A stretch of 64,000 bases of DNA, from assembly GCF_000518985.1 (NCBI RefSeq), contig NZ_JAEQ01000006.1:1-64000 (forward strand). The letters are read 5' to 3'. Below, piece after piece: positions 26,366-35,346 of this stretch. Positions within the stretch are counted from its first letter, which is position 1. The number at the start of each line of letters is the position of its first letter. Both the position numbers and the translations under genes were made by a program. Origin of the DNA: Chelativorans sp. J32 (GTDB lineage: Bacteria; Pseudomonadota; Alphaproteobacteria; Rhizobiales; Rhizobiaceae). The notes under the pieces are model-generated. The model saw only the letters and a list, made by a program, of their open reading frames with translations. It was not told where the DNA came from and did no database searches.

Positions 26366-27166
26366 CTACTTGGCTTCTGCCACGAAATCCGGCAGGGGCG
26401 AGCCGAGCCACTTTTCGTGAATTGCATTGAGCTCGCCGTCCGCCTTCACCTTGTCGATGAACTGGTTGATGAAGTTCAGCAGCTCGGTCGAGCCCTTGCG
26501 CACGGCGATGCCCTGCACCTGCTGGCTGAGCTGGAGCTTCTGGTTGAAGCGGCCGGGCGCGGCCTGCTCGATCTGTGCGGCAACCACGTTGGATACGCCG
26601 ATCAGCTCCACCTGCCCGGACAGCAGCGCCTGGACGGCACTGGCATCATCGTCAAAGCGCTGAATCGTTGCATCCGACGGCGCGATTTCGGTGACTGCGG
26701 TGTCCTGTGTGCTGGCACGAGCCACACCGATGGTCTTGCCCGACAGGTCCTCCGGTTTGGAAACGGCCACATCCTCTGCTCCGAACACGCCGATGGAGAT
26801 GCCTGCATAAGGCTTGGAAAAGTCGACATTCTTGGCCCGCTCTTCCGTGATGCCGAGGGAGGCGACCAGAACATCGACCTGGTTGCTCTGCAGATACGGA
26901 ATGCGGTTCGGACCGGTCACAGGCACGATCGTGGCCTCGACACCCAGCTCCTTCGCGAGCAGCTTTGCGACATCGGCGTCATAGCCGTCCGGCTGATTGT
27001 TCTGGTTCATGATGCCGAACGGTGGAAAGTCGACCAGCATGCCGATCTTCACGGTGCCGGCAGCCTTGATGTCTTCCACGGTCTGGGCCGCTGCGGTCGA
27101 GGCGATCGCGCCCGCCATCAAGCCGGCGCCGATCAGAGCCATTGCCATGCGTCTAGAAATGCTCAT
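26366..27166 (-). CDS. Amino-acid-type ABC transporter substrate-binding protein (family 3)
   Basis: A 266-residue periplasmic binding protein with a signal peptide ([26 protein letters not shown]) cleaved near residue 27. The mature start [29 protein letters not shown] is the classic family 3 lobe, read in parts. ATG at 27166 has AAGGACAGGGA upstream. The gene sits between the permease and ATPase genes of the same operon. The ligand is probably a polar amino acid or a related opine-like compound; specificity cannot be read from sequence. Confidence 0.9.
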   Translation of the reverse strand: MSISRRMAMALIGAGLMAGAIASTAAAQTVEDIKAAGTVKIGMLVDFPPFGIMNQNNQPDGYDADVAKLLAKELGVEATIVPVTGPNRIPYLQSNQVDVLVASLGITEERAKNVDFSKPYAGISIGVFGAEDVAVSKPEDLSGKTIGVARASTQDTAVTEIAPSDATIQRFDDDASAVQALLSGQVELIGVSNVVAAQIEQAAPGRFNQKLQLSQQVQGIAVRKGSTELLNFINQFIDKVKADGELNAIHEKWLGSPLPDFVAEAK

Positions 27167-27218
27167 TTTCCCTGTCCTTGCGTTTGTGCGCCGGTGCCTC
27201 CCCCCGGCAGGGTTCCCG

Positions 27219-27875
27219 TCAACGTGCGGTCGCACGGGAAAACTTGAACTCCATTCGGCGCGCGAGCACCGCAAGCGGCCAGCAAAGAACGAAATAGACT
27301 GCCGCTACCGTGCCGAACACGAGGAATGGACTGAATGTTGCGTTGTTGATGATCTGGCCCTGTCGGGTGAGTTCCGTGAAGCCGATGATGGCCGCAAGGG
27401 ATGTTCCCTTTATGAGCTGCACCAGGAAGCCCACTGTCGGCGCCACGGCTATGCGGGCGGCCTGCGGCAGAATCACATAACGCATGCGGTTGAAATAGCG
27501 TAGCCCGAGTGCGGTGGCGGCTTCCCGCTGGCCGGGCGGCACGGCCTCGATACAGCCACGCCAGATTTCGCCCAGAAAGGCACTGGCGTGCAGCGTCAGC
27601 GCGATTGTGGCGGCGAGCCATGGGTTGATCGCGAACCCGAAGATGTTCATGCCGAAGAAGACCAGGAAGAGTTGCATGAGCAGCGGTGTGCCCTGGAACA
27701 GCCGGATGAAACCGATCGCAAGAAGCCGCGGGATCCGTAGATCCGAGACCCGCACCAGCGCGATTATCAACCCACCGATGCCACCGCCGGCAAAGGCGAT
27801 GGCCGAGAGCGCGATGGTCCACTGTGCCGCCATCACGATCATGAAGAATTCGTTCCAGCCGAAAGCTCTGATCAT
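27219..27875 (-). CDS. Amino-acid-type ABC transporter permease (HisM/GlnP family)
   Basis: A 218-residue membrane protein with about five membrane segments. The EAA loop is visible in REAATALGLRYFNRMRYVILPQAARI near residue 120. It lies 10 bases downstream of the second permease gene and 52 bases upstream of the binding-protein gene on the same strand. The two permeases would form the heterodimeric channel. Confidence 0.9.
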   Translation of the reverse strand: MIRAFGWNEFFMIVMAAQWTIALSAIAFAGGGIGGLIIALVRVSDLRIPRLLAIGFIRLFQGTPLLMQLFLVFFGMNIFGFAINPWLAATIALTLHASAFLGEIWRGCIEAVPPGQREAATALGLRYFNRMRYVILPQAARIAVAPTVGFLVQLIKGTSLAAIIGFTELTRQGQIINNATFSPFLVFGTVAAVYFVLCWPLAVLARRMEFKFSRATAR

Positions 27876-27885
27876 TGTCGGGCTC

Positions 27886-28554
27886 CTAGCGGCTCAGCGG
27901 ATATTTGAACGCCATCTTCTCGATGACGGAGAAGATTGCCGAGAAGCCGATGGACATCGCAAGATACATCAGCGTGACGACGATATAGACCTCGAAGCTC
28001 GCAAAAGTGGCGGATTGCAGGTCATTGCCGGCGGCGGCCAGATCGTCAGCCGAAATCACCGACACGACGCTCGAGGTCAGCATAAGGTAGATGAACTGGC
28101 TGGTGAGCGCTGGATAGACGGTGCGCAAGGCCGGTTTCATAATGATGTATCGGAAGACCTGCAGCTTCGACAAGCCGAGCGCGACGCCAGCTTCGACCTG
28201 CCCTTTGTGAATGGATTCAATGCCGGCGCGGATGATCTCCGTGCCATAGGCGCCGAAATTGACCACAAGGGCGAGGAGCGCTGCACTGTTTGGTGACAGC
28301 CGCAGCCCCAAGGAAGGCAGGCCGAAGAAAATGAAGAATATCTGGACCAGGAAGGGCGTGTTGCGGATGATCTCGACATAGGCGTCGATCAGCCAGCGCA
28401 GCGGCTTGGGACCGGAGGTTTTCCCCCAGGCGCAGACGATCGAAACGATAAGACCGAGCACCATGGCCGCACAGGACAGGCGGATTGTGAGCCAAGCTCC
28501 CAAAAGAAGCTGATCGAGCGCCGCCAGGACCGGCGCAAAGTTGAACTCATACAA
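27886..28554 (-). CDS. Amino-acid-type ABC transporter permease (second subunit)
   Basis: A 222-residue permease with the EAA loop GQVEAGVALGLSKLQVFRYIIMKPALR near residue 135. It is the first gene of the five-gene import operon (permease, permease, binding protein, ATPase, dehydrogenase). A perfect CG-centred palindrome lies 52 bases before its start and is the likely operator of the upstream LacI regulator. Confidence 0.9.
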   Translation of the reverse strand: MYEFNFAPVLAALDQLLLGAWLTIRLSCAAMVLGLIVSIVCAWGKTSGPKPLRWLIDAYVEIIRNTPFLVQIFFIFFGLPSLGLRLSPNSAALLALVVNFGAYGTEIIRAGIESIHKGQVEAGVALGLSKLQVFRYIIMKPALRTVYPALTSQFIYLMLTSSVVSVISADDLAAAGNDLQSATFASFEVYIVVTLMYLAMSIGFSAIFSVIEKMAFKYPLSR

Positions 28555-28605
28555 TAGGCAGCCTCCCGGGCCTCACTGAACTCCCGCCTCGCCAAGGCAC
28601 AAGCA

Positions 28606-28619
28606 TTAGATCGATCTAA
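28606..28619. promoter_or_regulatory. LacI-type operator in front of the amino-acid-type ABC operon
   Basis: TTAGATCGATCTAA is a perfect 14-bp palindrome with a central CG, as in many LacI-family operators. It lies in the 105-base gap between the LacI gene (stop at 28660) and the first permease gene (start at 28554), where the operon promoter must be if the operon is not read through from lacI. Confidence 0.6.
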
Positions 28620-28659
28620 AAGTTAAAAGACCGATCGTCAATCACCTAATGCGGCGTGT

Positions 28660-29694
28660 TCAGAGTGTCAGGACTGCAGCGGGGCCGCAAGACTGTCGAA
28701 CATGCAGTGTCGTCCGGTTCACCAATCGGCGCGGTTGCAATGCCGGGTCCGCCAACCGTTCCAGGAGGAGCCGGGCGGCGTTTTCTCCGATCGCGACCGG
28801 CATGGTGGAAACGGAGGTCAAGCGCGGGCGCACGGCCTCGGCATCAGTGACATCGTCAAAGCCCACGAGCGACAGGTCGCGGCCGATCGCAATTCCACGA
28901 TCATAGAGGCCCGCCGCAAGGCCGAGGGCGATGACATCGTTGAAGCAGATCACTGCCGTGGGCTCAGCCTTCTGCTCGAAAAGGAGTTGGGTGGCCTCGG
29001 CAATCTGGGCGATCTTGCTGGGCACGCGTACGATCATGCTCGCATCATGGCCATGCGAGCACATCGCGTCCCGGAAACCGTCGACCCGTTCCTGATAGGC
29101 GGGATGGACTGGGCCATGTACCGCGAAGGCGATCCGTTCGTGGCCGAGGGAGGAGAGATAATCGACCGCCTGCCGCATGCCTCCGGCGTAATCGACGCCG
29201 GCATAGTCTGCCTGCGCGGAAAAATGGCGAAGCACCTGCACAAGCGGCAGACCCCAGTCGGCCAGGCGTTCGAACAATTCCACTCCGGTACCCGCGGCAG
29301 GGCACACGATGATGCCGTCCACTCCATGCTCGCGCATGCGGCGCACGAGGGTGTTCTGCCGATCCACCTGATCGGCACTGTTGGCGAGCAACACAACCAT
29401 GCCGGCGGCATCGACCACGCTTTCGATTCCGGCCAGCAATTCGGCGAAGAATGGGTTAGTCAAATTCGGCACGATTACGCCGACGGTTTGACTGCGCTCC
29501 GCACGTAGGCGCGCCGCGCCCATATTGTAAACATAACCGAGTTCCTCCATCGCCGCCTCGACGCGGCTGCGGGTCGCCGCGCCCACCAGTGGGCTATTGC
29601 GAATGACCAGCGAGGCCGTAGCGCGCGAAACATTGGCCCGCCGAGCTACGTCGAGAAGGGTTGCGCGGCTTTTCTTTCGGTCCCCGGAAACCAT
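28660..29694 (-). CDS. LacI family transcriptional regulator
   Basis: A 344-residue repressor with helix-turn-helix at 12-31 (TLLDVARRANVSRATASLVI) and a type 1 periplasmic-binding-like sensor domain from about 65 (TVGVIVPNLTNPFFAELLAG). It is encoded immediately upstream of the amino-acid-type ABC operon on the same strand. The palindrome at 28606-28619 is its probable target. It is distinct from the LacI protein at 5708-6763; the operators proposed for the two share only the central CG. Confidence 0.9.
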   Translation of the reverse strand: MVSGDRKKSRATLLDVARRANVSRATASLVIRNSPLVGAATRSRVEAAMEELGYVYNMGAARLRAERSQTVGVIVPNLTNPFFAELLAGIESVVDAAGMVVLLANSADQVDRQNTLVRRMREHGVDGIIVCPAAGTGVELFERLADWGLPLVQVLRHFSAQADYAGVDYAGGMRQAVDYLSSLGHERIAFAVHGPVHPAYQERVDGFRDAMCSHGHDASMIVRVPSKIAQIAEATQLLFEQKAEPTAVICFNDVIALGLAAGLYDRGIAIGRDLSLVGFDDVTDAEAVRPRLTSVSTMPVAIGENAARLLLERLADPALQPRRLVNRTTLHVRQSCGPAAVLTL

Positions 29695-29836
29695 GGGCCT
29701 GCCTTATGCCAGATCGGGCACGGGCGCAACTGGAGCCGGGCCGCTATGGAAGGCAGTCAAATGATGAAAGTGGCTGACGGCGAAGCGCCTTCACAGCGCA
29801 GTTAGGCATAGCGACAAACATTCTGTCGCATTCCAT

Positions 29837-29858
29837 CCCGTTCCACGATTGGAACGGG
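29837..29858. repeat. 8-bp inverted repeat with 6-base loop
   Basis: CCCGTTCC-ACGATT-GGAACGGG is a perfect inverted repeat in the 219 bases between the DUF4396 gene stop and the LacI gene start. In either direction it lacks a T-run, so it is a poor intrinsic terminator. It could be an operator or a stable 3' hairpin of the copper operon transcript. Confidence 0.5.
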
Positions 29859-29913
29859 TTCCGTCTTCTCTGCGCAATGCCCTCCGTGAGCCAGAAATGC
29901 AGGCACTCCCCGG

Positions 29914-30429
29914 TTAATGCCGATGATGGGCATGGACCACGGCGTGCCCGCGCCCGCGTGCGATCAGCCAGCGATTCACCGGAAAGGCGACCAGGCCCGC
30001 GATGATCAAGGCCGCAAAAAGGCTACCCCAGAAGAGAGTGCTGTCGAGAGCCGCATCCATCGCGCCAGGGATGAACAGCATTATCAGGTTGTCGACGATC
30101 TCCATGACGGTAATCGAGACCGTATCGGCAGCCAACGCCAGCCGGAGAACCGCGCCAATCGCAACCCCTGCCCGCAGCAGAGGGACCATTGTGAACGCGT
30201 AGCCAAAGACGAAGGCCAGTACGACCGCAAGCACGATCGTCTCCAGATTCCCAAAACCCAGTGCCGTCCCGATCACCATGCCGAGTATCTCGCCAATGGC
30301 ACATCCGGAAAGGCAGTGGAGCGTTGCGGTGACGGAGAGACGGTTCAGCGAAACTTCATGACCATGCCCTTGGGCAGCAGACATTCTATAGCTATCATGG
30401 TGTCTGTGATGCGTGTCATGCTTTGACAT
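29914..30429 (-). CDS. DUF4396 membrane protein with His-rich termini
   Basis: A 171-residue membrane protein with about four hydrophobic segments (from residue 38 on). The N-terminus is rich in histidine (KHDTHHRHHD, then HGHE) and so is the C-terminus (VVHAHHRH). The body with LHCLSGCAIGEILGM matches the DUF4396 family as I know it. The second ATG (30429) is chosen because GGGAG lies 7 bases before it and only 1-2 bases before the ATG at 30435. It is the last gene of the copA-cueR set. Metal binding by the tails is inferred, and the function of the family is not known to me. Confidence 0.75.
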   Translation of the reverse strand: MSKHDTHHRHHDSYRMSAAQGHGHEVSLNRLSVTATLHCLSGCAIGEILGMVIGTALGFGNLETIVLAVVLAFVFGYAFTMVPLLRAGVAIGAVLRLALAADTVSITVMEIVDNLIMLFIPGAMDAALDSTLFWGSLFAALIIAGLVAFPVNRWLIARGRGHAVVHAHHRH

Positions 30430-30457
30430 CGTCATTCTCCCTGCGCCCGCAGTGCAG

Positions 30458-30907
30458 CTACTGCATCAGGCGATCAATGCCGCCCGTCCTCTTCCGAACG
30501 GACGCTGACGGTTCGCCTTCCGGCTTTTCCAGGCCGGCTAGGATCGGGCAGTCGGGGCGATGATCGCCCGAGCAGGAATCGACCAGCGTCTGCAGCGTAT
30601 CGGCCATCTCTTTCAGGTTGTCGATCTTCCGGTAGAGATCCTCGATATGGGCGCGCGCAATGCGCTTCACATCGGCGCTCTGCCGCCCCTGATCCCGCCA
30701 GAGGTTCAGAAGCTCGTTGATCTCGGATACGGAAAATCCGAGGTCCCTTGCCCGTCGGATGAAGCGCAGCATATGCACGTCGGAATGCGAGTAGTCCCGA
30801 TAGCCCGCGGCGGTGCGTCCGGCTGGCGGTATCAGGCCAGTCTGCTCGTAATAACGGATCATCTTTGCCGAAACGCCCGATGCGCGGGCGGCCTCACCAA
30901 TATTCAT
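30458..30907 (-). CDS. cueR: Cu(I)-responsive MerR-family regulator CueR
   Basis: A 149-residue MerR-family activator. The N-terminal winged helix MNIGEAARASGVSAKMIRYYEQTGLI is followed by a dimerisation helix and the metal loop CSGDHRPDC, in which two cysteines separated by seven residues match the CueR Cu(I) site. It lies 85 bases downstream of copA on the same strand. It should bind both 19-bp-spacer promoters between copA and the copZ-like gene and untwist them when Cu(I) is present. The C-terminal tail after the loop is longer than in E. coli CueR. Confidence 0.92.
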   Translation of the reverse strand: MNIGEAARASGVSAKMIRYYEQTGLIPPAGRTAAGYRDYSHSDVHMLRFIRRARDLGFSVSEINELLNLWRDQGRQSADVKRIARAHIEDLYRKIDNLKEMADTLQTLVDSCSGDHRPDCPILAGLEKPEGEPSASVRKRTGGIDRLMQ

Positions 30908-30992
30908 CTTACAGTTCCTTTTGCGATCGATTGAGGGACCGGCGAAATCTCTACCCGGGAGCTTTGGTCTGGTGCCCCGGCACGGCAGTTTT

Positions 30993-33503
30993 CTATATAG
31001 GCATGGCGGATGCCGACCGCTCGCCGGCGCCGAGCGGCGCCGTGAACGCGCGCAGCCTCAGCGCATTGCCCAGCACGAAGACGCTGGAAAGCGCCATGGC
31101 GCCTGCCGCAAAGACCGGCGATAGCAGCACTCCATATGAGGGGTAGAGCGCTCCCGCGGCCACGGGGATCAGGGCTGCGTTATAGGCAAAGGCCCAGAAG
31201 AGGTTCTGCCGGATATTGCTGATCGTCGCCTTGGAGAGGGCTATCGCGTTTGGCACACCCGTAAGGCTTCCAGACATGAGCACGACATCGGCTGCTTCGA
31301 TCGCCACATCGGTCCCGGTGCCTATGGCAAGGCCCACATCGGCCTCCGCCAGCGCCGGCGCGTCGTTGATGCCGTCGCCCACATAGGCGACCCGGCCATA
31401 TGCCGCCTTCAGCCGGCGGACCGCCTCGACCTTGCCGTCGGGAAGAACTTCCGCCACCACATCGTCGATGCCGAGACGGCGCGCGATCGCATTCGCGGTG
31501 CGGGTATTGTCACCCGTGATCATCGCAATCTTGAGCCCCTGTTCGTGAAGTGCGGCAATCGCCTGGGGTGTCGCTTCCTTTACCGGATCGGCCACCGCGA
31601 AGACTGCGGCCAACCGGCCGCCGATCGCGACATAGATCGGTGTCTTTCCTTCGTCGGCCAGACGTTCGGCAGCGGCGCGGAAATCCGATATGTCCACGCC
31701 CAACCCGGCCATGAAGCGGTCAGCGCCGACCTCGATGCGACGGCCGTTTACTTCTGCCTGCACGCCCGATCCGGTGATGGATTGAAAGCTCGTGGCCTGT
31801 GGCGGGACGATCCCTTCTGTCTCGGCCGCCTCGACGATGGCACGCGCGATCGGATGTTCCGACTTGGCCTCCACAGCGGCGACCTGCGCAAGCACGTCCG
31901 TGCGTCCGAAGCCACCGGCAAGTTCCAGATCGGTCAGCGCCGGCTTGCCTTGGGTCAGAGTTCCCGTCTTGTCGAGCGCGACGACGCGCGCCTCGCGCAG
32001 GAGCTGGAGCGCCTCGCCCTTGCGGAACAGAATCCCCATCTCCGCGCCGCGGCCAGTGCCGACCATGATGGAGGTGGGTGTGGCAAGCCCCATGGCGCAT
32101 GGGCAGGCGATGATGAGAACGGCCACGGCATTGACCAGGGCGAAGGTCAGTGCCGGAGAAGGTCCGAGCAGGAGCCAGGCCAGGAAGGTCAGCGCGGCGA
32201 TCGCCATCACGGCGGGAACGAACCACATCGTGACCTTGTCGACCATGCCCTGGATCGGCAGCTTGGAGCCTTGCGCCTCCTCGACCATACGGATGATCTG
32301 AGCGAGGACCGTGTCGCCGCCAACCGCGGTCGCCCGGAAGGAGAACGCCCCCTTCTGGTTGACGGTGCCGCCCACCACAGTGCTTCCAACGGCCTTGGCC
32401 ACCGGGATCGGCTCGCCGGTGATCATGGATTCGTCGACATAACTGTCGCCTTCCACCACCTCGCCGTCCACGGGAACACGCTCGCCGGGGCGCATCTCGA
32501 TCACGTCGCCGGGTGCAACATCCGCCACCGCGACCTCGACGGCACGACCGTCGCGCCGGACCCGAGCGGTCTTCGGCTGCAGTCCGACCAGGCGCTTGAT
32601 GGCTTCGGATGTGCGGCCCTTTGCACGGGCTTCGAGAAAGCGGCCGAGCAGAATGAGGGTGACGATCACGGCCGCAGCCTCGAAATAGACATTCACTGTT
32701 CCCGCAGGCAATAGGGATGGCGCGAAGGTCGCCACCAGTGAATAGAGATAGGCGGACAACGTGCCGACCGCGACGAGCGAGTTCATGTCCGGCGCCAGCC
32801 TGGCAAGCGCGGGCAGCCCCTTTTTGTAGAAGCGGATGCCCGGCACGAACAGGACCAGCGTGGTCAGCACGAATTGAATGTACCAGCTGACCTGGGTGCC
32901 GATTGTCCGCATGATCAGCTCATGGGCGCCGGGAACGAAATGCGTTCCCATCTCCAGCGCGAAAACGGGAACGGTCAGGACGGCTGCAATCGTCAGATCC
33001 CTCTGCAGTTCGGCCTTTTCGGCATCCTTCCGAAGAGCCGCCTCATCGCCTTCGGCTGCACTCCGGTCAAGCGGCCTTGCCGAATATCCTGCTTCGTCCA
33101 CGGCCTTGATCAGATCCGCCGCCTGAGCGCTTCCGCGCACCGTTGCGCGTTCGGTTGCTAAATTGACAGCCGCGGAGGACACGCCGGGCACGGCCTGAAG
33201 CGCCCGCTCCACACGGCCGACGCAGGAGGCACAGGTCATGCCTTCGATCGCGAGTTCCGTCACTGCGGCCGGAACCGAGTATCCGGCCGCCTCGACCGCT
33301 GCGACGAGCGCGTCGCGCTCCACCGGCGCGGCAAGCTCGATGTCAGCTCGCTCCGTTGCCAGATTGACATTCGCGTTCCTGACCCCGTGGACTGCCTTGA
33401 TGGCTTTCTCTACCCGCCCCACGCAGGACGCGCAGGTCATCCCCTCAATGGGCAGGCTGACTGCCGCAACCGCTGATGGATCTTTTCTGACTGAAGCGTT
33501 CAT
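30993..33503 (-). CDS. copA: Cu(I)-exporting P-type ATPase CopA
   Basis: An 836-residue P1B-1 ATPase of the inner membrane that pumps Cu(I) out of the cytoplasm. Two N-terminal HMA domains carry CxxC at 24-27 and 91-94. The membrane copper site CPC lies at 467-469, the TGE motif at 362-364, the phosphorylation motif DKTGT at 511-515, and the ATP-binding and hinge motif [10 protein letters not shown] near the C-terminus. All key residues are present and the length is normal. Expression is likely from the MerR-type promoter at 33529-33559, and cueR and the DUF4396 gene follow downstream. Confidence 0.96.
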   Translation of the reverse strand: MNASVRKDPSAVAAVSLPIEGMTCASCVGRVEKAIKAVHGVRNANVNLATERADIELAAPVERDALVAAVEAAGYSVPAAVTELAIEGMTCASCVGRVERALQAVPGVSSAAVNLATERATVRGSAQAADLIKAVDEAGYSARPLDRSAAEGDEAALRKDAEKAELQRDLTIAAVLTVPVFALEMGTHFVPGAHELIMRTIGTQVSWYIQFVLTTLVLFVPGIRFYKKGLPALARLAPDMNSLVAVGTLSAYLYSLVATFAPSLLPAGTVNVYFEAAAVIVTLILLGRFLEARAKGRTSEAIKRLVGLQPKTARVRRDGRAVEVAVADVAPGDVIEMRPGERVPVDGEVVEGDSYVDESMITGEPIPVAKAVGSTVVGGTVNQKGAFSFRATAVGGDTVLAQIIRMVEEAQGSKLPIQGMVDKVTMWFVPAVMAIAALTFLAWLLLGPSPALTFALVNAVAVLIIACPCAMGLATPTSIMVGTGRGAEMGILFRKGEALQLLREARVVALDKTGTLTQGKPALTDLELAGGFGRTDVLAQVAAVEAKSEHPIARAIVEAAETEGIVPPQATSFQSITGSGVQAEVNGRRIEVGADRFMAGLGVDISDFRAAAERLADEGKTPIYVAIGGRLAAVFAVADPVKEATPQAIAALHEQGLKIAMITGDNTRTANAIARRLGIDDVVAEVLPDGKVEAVRRLKAAYGRVAYVGDGINDAPALAEADVGLAIGTGTDVAIEAADVVLMSGSLTGVPNAIALSKATISNIRQNLFWAFAYNAALIPVAAGALYPSYGVLLSPVFAAGAMALSSVFVLGNALRLRAFTAPLGAGERSASAMPI

Positions 33504-33528
33504 AGGTCTGTTTCCTTGTTCGCTTCCT

Positions 33529-33559
33529 CAGATGGGGGTTCCCACTGTGGGAAGGTCAA
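33529..33559 (-). promoter_or_regulatory. CueR-type promoter of copA
   Basis: Read on the minus strand: TTGACC (-35), a 19-base spacer and CATCTG (-10). The long spacer is diagnostic of MerR-family promoters. The spacer begins with the perfect palindrome TTCCCAC-A-GTGGGAA (33539-33553), the expected CueR operator. Transcription would start about 20-25 bases before copA. Confidence 0.75.
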
Positions 33560-33584
33560 GAGGTGAATTTTCGATTTGGAGGGG

Positions 33585-33615
33585 TTGACCTTCCCATGGT
33601 TGTAAGCCCCATCTA
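33585..33615 (+). promoter_or_regulatory. CueR-type promoter of the copZ-like and DUF305 genes
   Basis: TTGACC (33585-33590), a 19-base spacer and CATCTA (33610-33615). The left half CCTTCCCA is identical to the copA promoter but the right half (GGTTGTAAG) breaks the palindrome, so binding may be weaker. Both divergent promoters end in the same CCCATCT. Confidence 0.7.
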
Positions 33616-33647
33616 TTCCGGCATGAGACAGACAAAGGAAGGTTCTC

Positions 33648-33842
33648 ATGCAATTCCACATTGAAAACATGACCTGCGGAGGCTGCGTGCGCAGCGTGAC
33701 CAAAGCCATCCACTCGGTCGATCCTGACGCGAAAGTTACTGCGGATCCTGAAACGAGGAAGGTGGAGGTTCAGTCCTCGGTGACGCCCGCGCGTATTGAA
33801 GACGTGCTGAAGGAGGTGGGTTATCCGCCTCGCGCGGCGTGA
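33648..33842 (+). CDS. copZ: Heavy-metal-associated domain copper chaperone (CopZ-like)
   Basis: A 64-residue single HMA domain. The metal motif MTCGGC supplies C10 and C13, and the beta-alpha-beta-beta-alpha-beta pattern is complete (MQFHIENM ... VRSVTKAIHSVDPDAKVTADPETRKVEVQS). AAGGAAGG lies before the ATG. It is divergent from copA and has its own CueR-type promoter. It should carry Cu(I) to the HMA domains of CopA in the cytoplasm. Confidence 0.9.
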   Translation: MQFHIENMTCGGCVRSVTKAIHSVDPDAKVTADPETRKVEVQSSVTPARIEDVLKEVGYPPRAA

Positions 33843-33855
33843 TTGGAGCGATTTG

Positions 33856-34254
33856 ATGAATAAGCTTTCGATCATGTTCATCGCCGGTGCGATCGCCGTC
33901 AGCGCCGGACTTGCCATAGCGGAGAGCCAGATGGGACAAGAGAGATCAGGCGCCCATACGGGCCATGGCGACGCGGCCGCCCCGTCGAACAGTTCGGAAA
34001 ACCCGGCCGTGCAAGGTTATCGGGCTGCCAATGATCGCATGCACCAGGCCATGGGGATCGAGTATACGGGCAACCCCGACATCGATTTTATGCGCAGCAT
34101 GATCCCGCACCACCAGGGCGCGATCGATATGGCGCGGGTGGTGCTGGAACACGGATCCGACCCCGAGGTCCGGAAGCTCGCCGAGGAGGTGATTTCGACC
34201 CAGGAGGCCGAGATCGAGACCATGCGCGAGTGGCTGGCAAAGAACGACAGCTGA
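33856..34254 (+). CDS. DUF305 family periplasmic protein (CopM-like copper-binding)
   Basis: A 132-residue exported protein with a signal peptide cleaved near residue 22 (AIA/ES). The mature part has the DUF305 core FMRSMIPHHQGAIDMARVVLEHGSD with His85-His86 and several methionines (M62, M66, M79, M82), a pattern of periplasmic Cu(I)/Ag(I) binders. The ATG at 33856 has GGAG 7 bases upstream; a TTG one codon earlier is also in frame. It follows the copZ-like gene by 13 bases and completes the copper island. Confidence 0.87.
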   Translation: MNKLSIMFIAGAIAVSAGLAIAESQMGQERSGAHTGHGDAAAPSNSSENPAVQGYRAANDRMHQAMGIEYTGNPDIDFMRSMIPHHQGAIDMARVVLEHGSDPEVRKLAEEVISTQEAEIETMREWLAKNDS

Positions 34255-34262
34255 TAGATGGG

Positions 34263-34283
34263 CGCGGACGGCTTTCGTCCGCG
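34263..34283 (+). terminator. Hairpin after the DUF305 gene, possible terminator
   Basis: CGCGGACG-GCTTT-CGTCCGCG forms a perfect 8-bp GC-rich stem with a 5-base loop nine bases after the DUF305 stop. No T-run follows, so termination would be weak or factor-dependent. The rest of the 274 bases up to the GntR remnant shows nothing else. Confidence 0.45.
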
Positions 34284-34528
34284 ACCACGTGGCCTCACCG
34301 GCATATTATCGTTGTTCAGGCTGATGTGATCAGCTTCTCTAAGGCTACGTTGCCCTGGTCTGAACGGTTCTATCGCTCGGTCCGGCTCAGGCGGGATTGG
34401 TCCCGCCGGGCCGGGCGCCACCTCAATCTCGCTGCTACGATCTCCAAGCCTCCAGCCGCCTGCAAATCACAGTTGACCGGCGTAAGAGGCGTACCTAAGC
34501 GACTTTCGTTCCAGACAGAGAAGCCGAG

Positions 34529-35232
34529 ATGACCGCCAAAACCGCCGGGCAGCCGACCGAACGCAAGCGTGGGTCGGCATAAAATACGTCTATGACATCC
34601 TGCCTGACGAGATCCTGGAGTTGCGTTTACCTCCGGGCTCCCCGGTCGATGAAGTGCATCTTGCCGAGCGTTTCGGGATGTCGCGGACCCCGATCCGGGA
34701 AGCTCTGGTCAGGCTGGCAGGCGAAGGCCTAGTGACGACGTTGCCAAACCGGTCGACAATGGTGTCCAACATCGACGTTCTCAACCTGAACACGTTCTTT
34801 GACGCATCACGCTGATGTACCGCTTCACCACGCGGCTAGCGGCCGAATTTCATCGCCCTGCCGATCTGAAGATTATCTGCAAACGCCAAGAGGCATTCGC
34901 CTCAGCCGTCGCCGCTCAGGATGCCGTCGCCATGATCCTGACGAACCGGGACTTCCACACGGCCATCGCCGAGGACGGGCCGACATCCCTATTGTTAAAG
35001 CCTTTTCCTGCGCCTGCTCAATGACGGGCGCCGGCTGCTCCGTCTCTACTACCAGTCCTATAACGACCGTCTGCCAGCCGAGTTCGTGAATGAGCACGAG
35101 GCAATGATTGCAGCAATCGAGGCGAGTGACGTCGAACTGGCCGATCGGCTTGGACGCACTCACGCCGATCAGATCGTCACACAAATCCAGCAACTCTTCG
35201 CCACGGACAACCGACACCATATCACCCTCTGA
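34529..35232 (+). pseudogene. Decayed GntR-family (FCD) regulator gene with several frameshifts
   Basis: The translation shows a GntR/FCD protein in pieces. MTAKTAGQPTERKR starts at 34529 but meets a stop at 34580. The winged helix (LAERFGMSRTPIREALVRLAGEG) continues in a second frame to a stop at 34813-34815. The FCD part (MYRFTTRLAAEFHRPADLKI) runs in a third frame to about 34990. The end (LLNDGRRLLRLYYQSYNDRLP) runs in yet another frame to the TGA at 35230-35232. At least three indels are needed to restore one frame. The neighbour is a hydroxyproline-type deaminase gene, so this may be the remnant of its own regulator. Confidence 0.85.
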
Positions 35233-35346
35233 ATCTCGCTGGATTCTTGTCGACAATATGAATACAATGCGGTGCATGTAGTTACATGCATGAGATTCGG
35301 CGCGCCTGCCGTCCAGCATCCGTCGCAAGTAGAGGAAACAATTTCG

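Noticed and set aside
34263-34283. Calling the hairpin a strong rho-independent terminator
   Set aside because: The stem is strong but no T-run follows, so it is listed only as a possible terminator.
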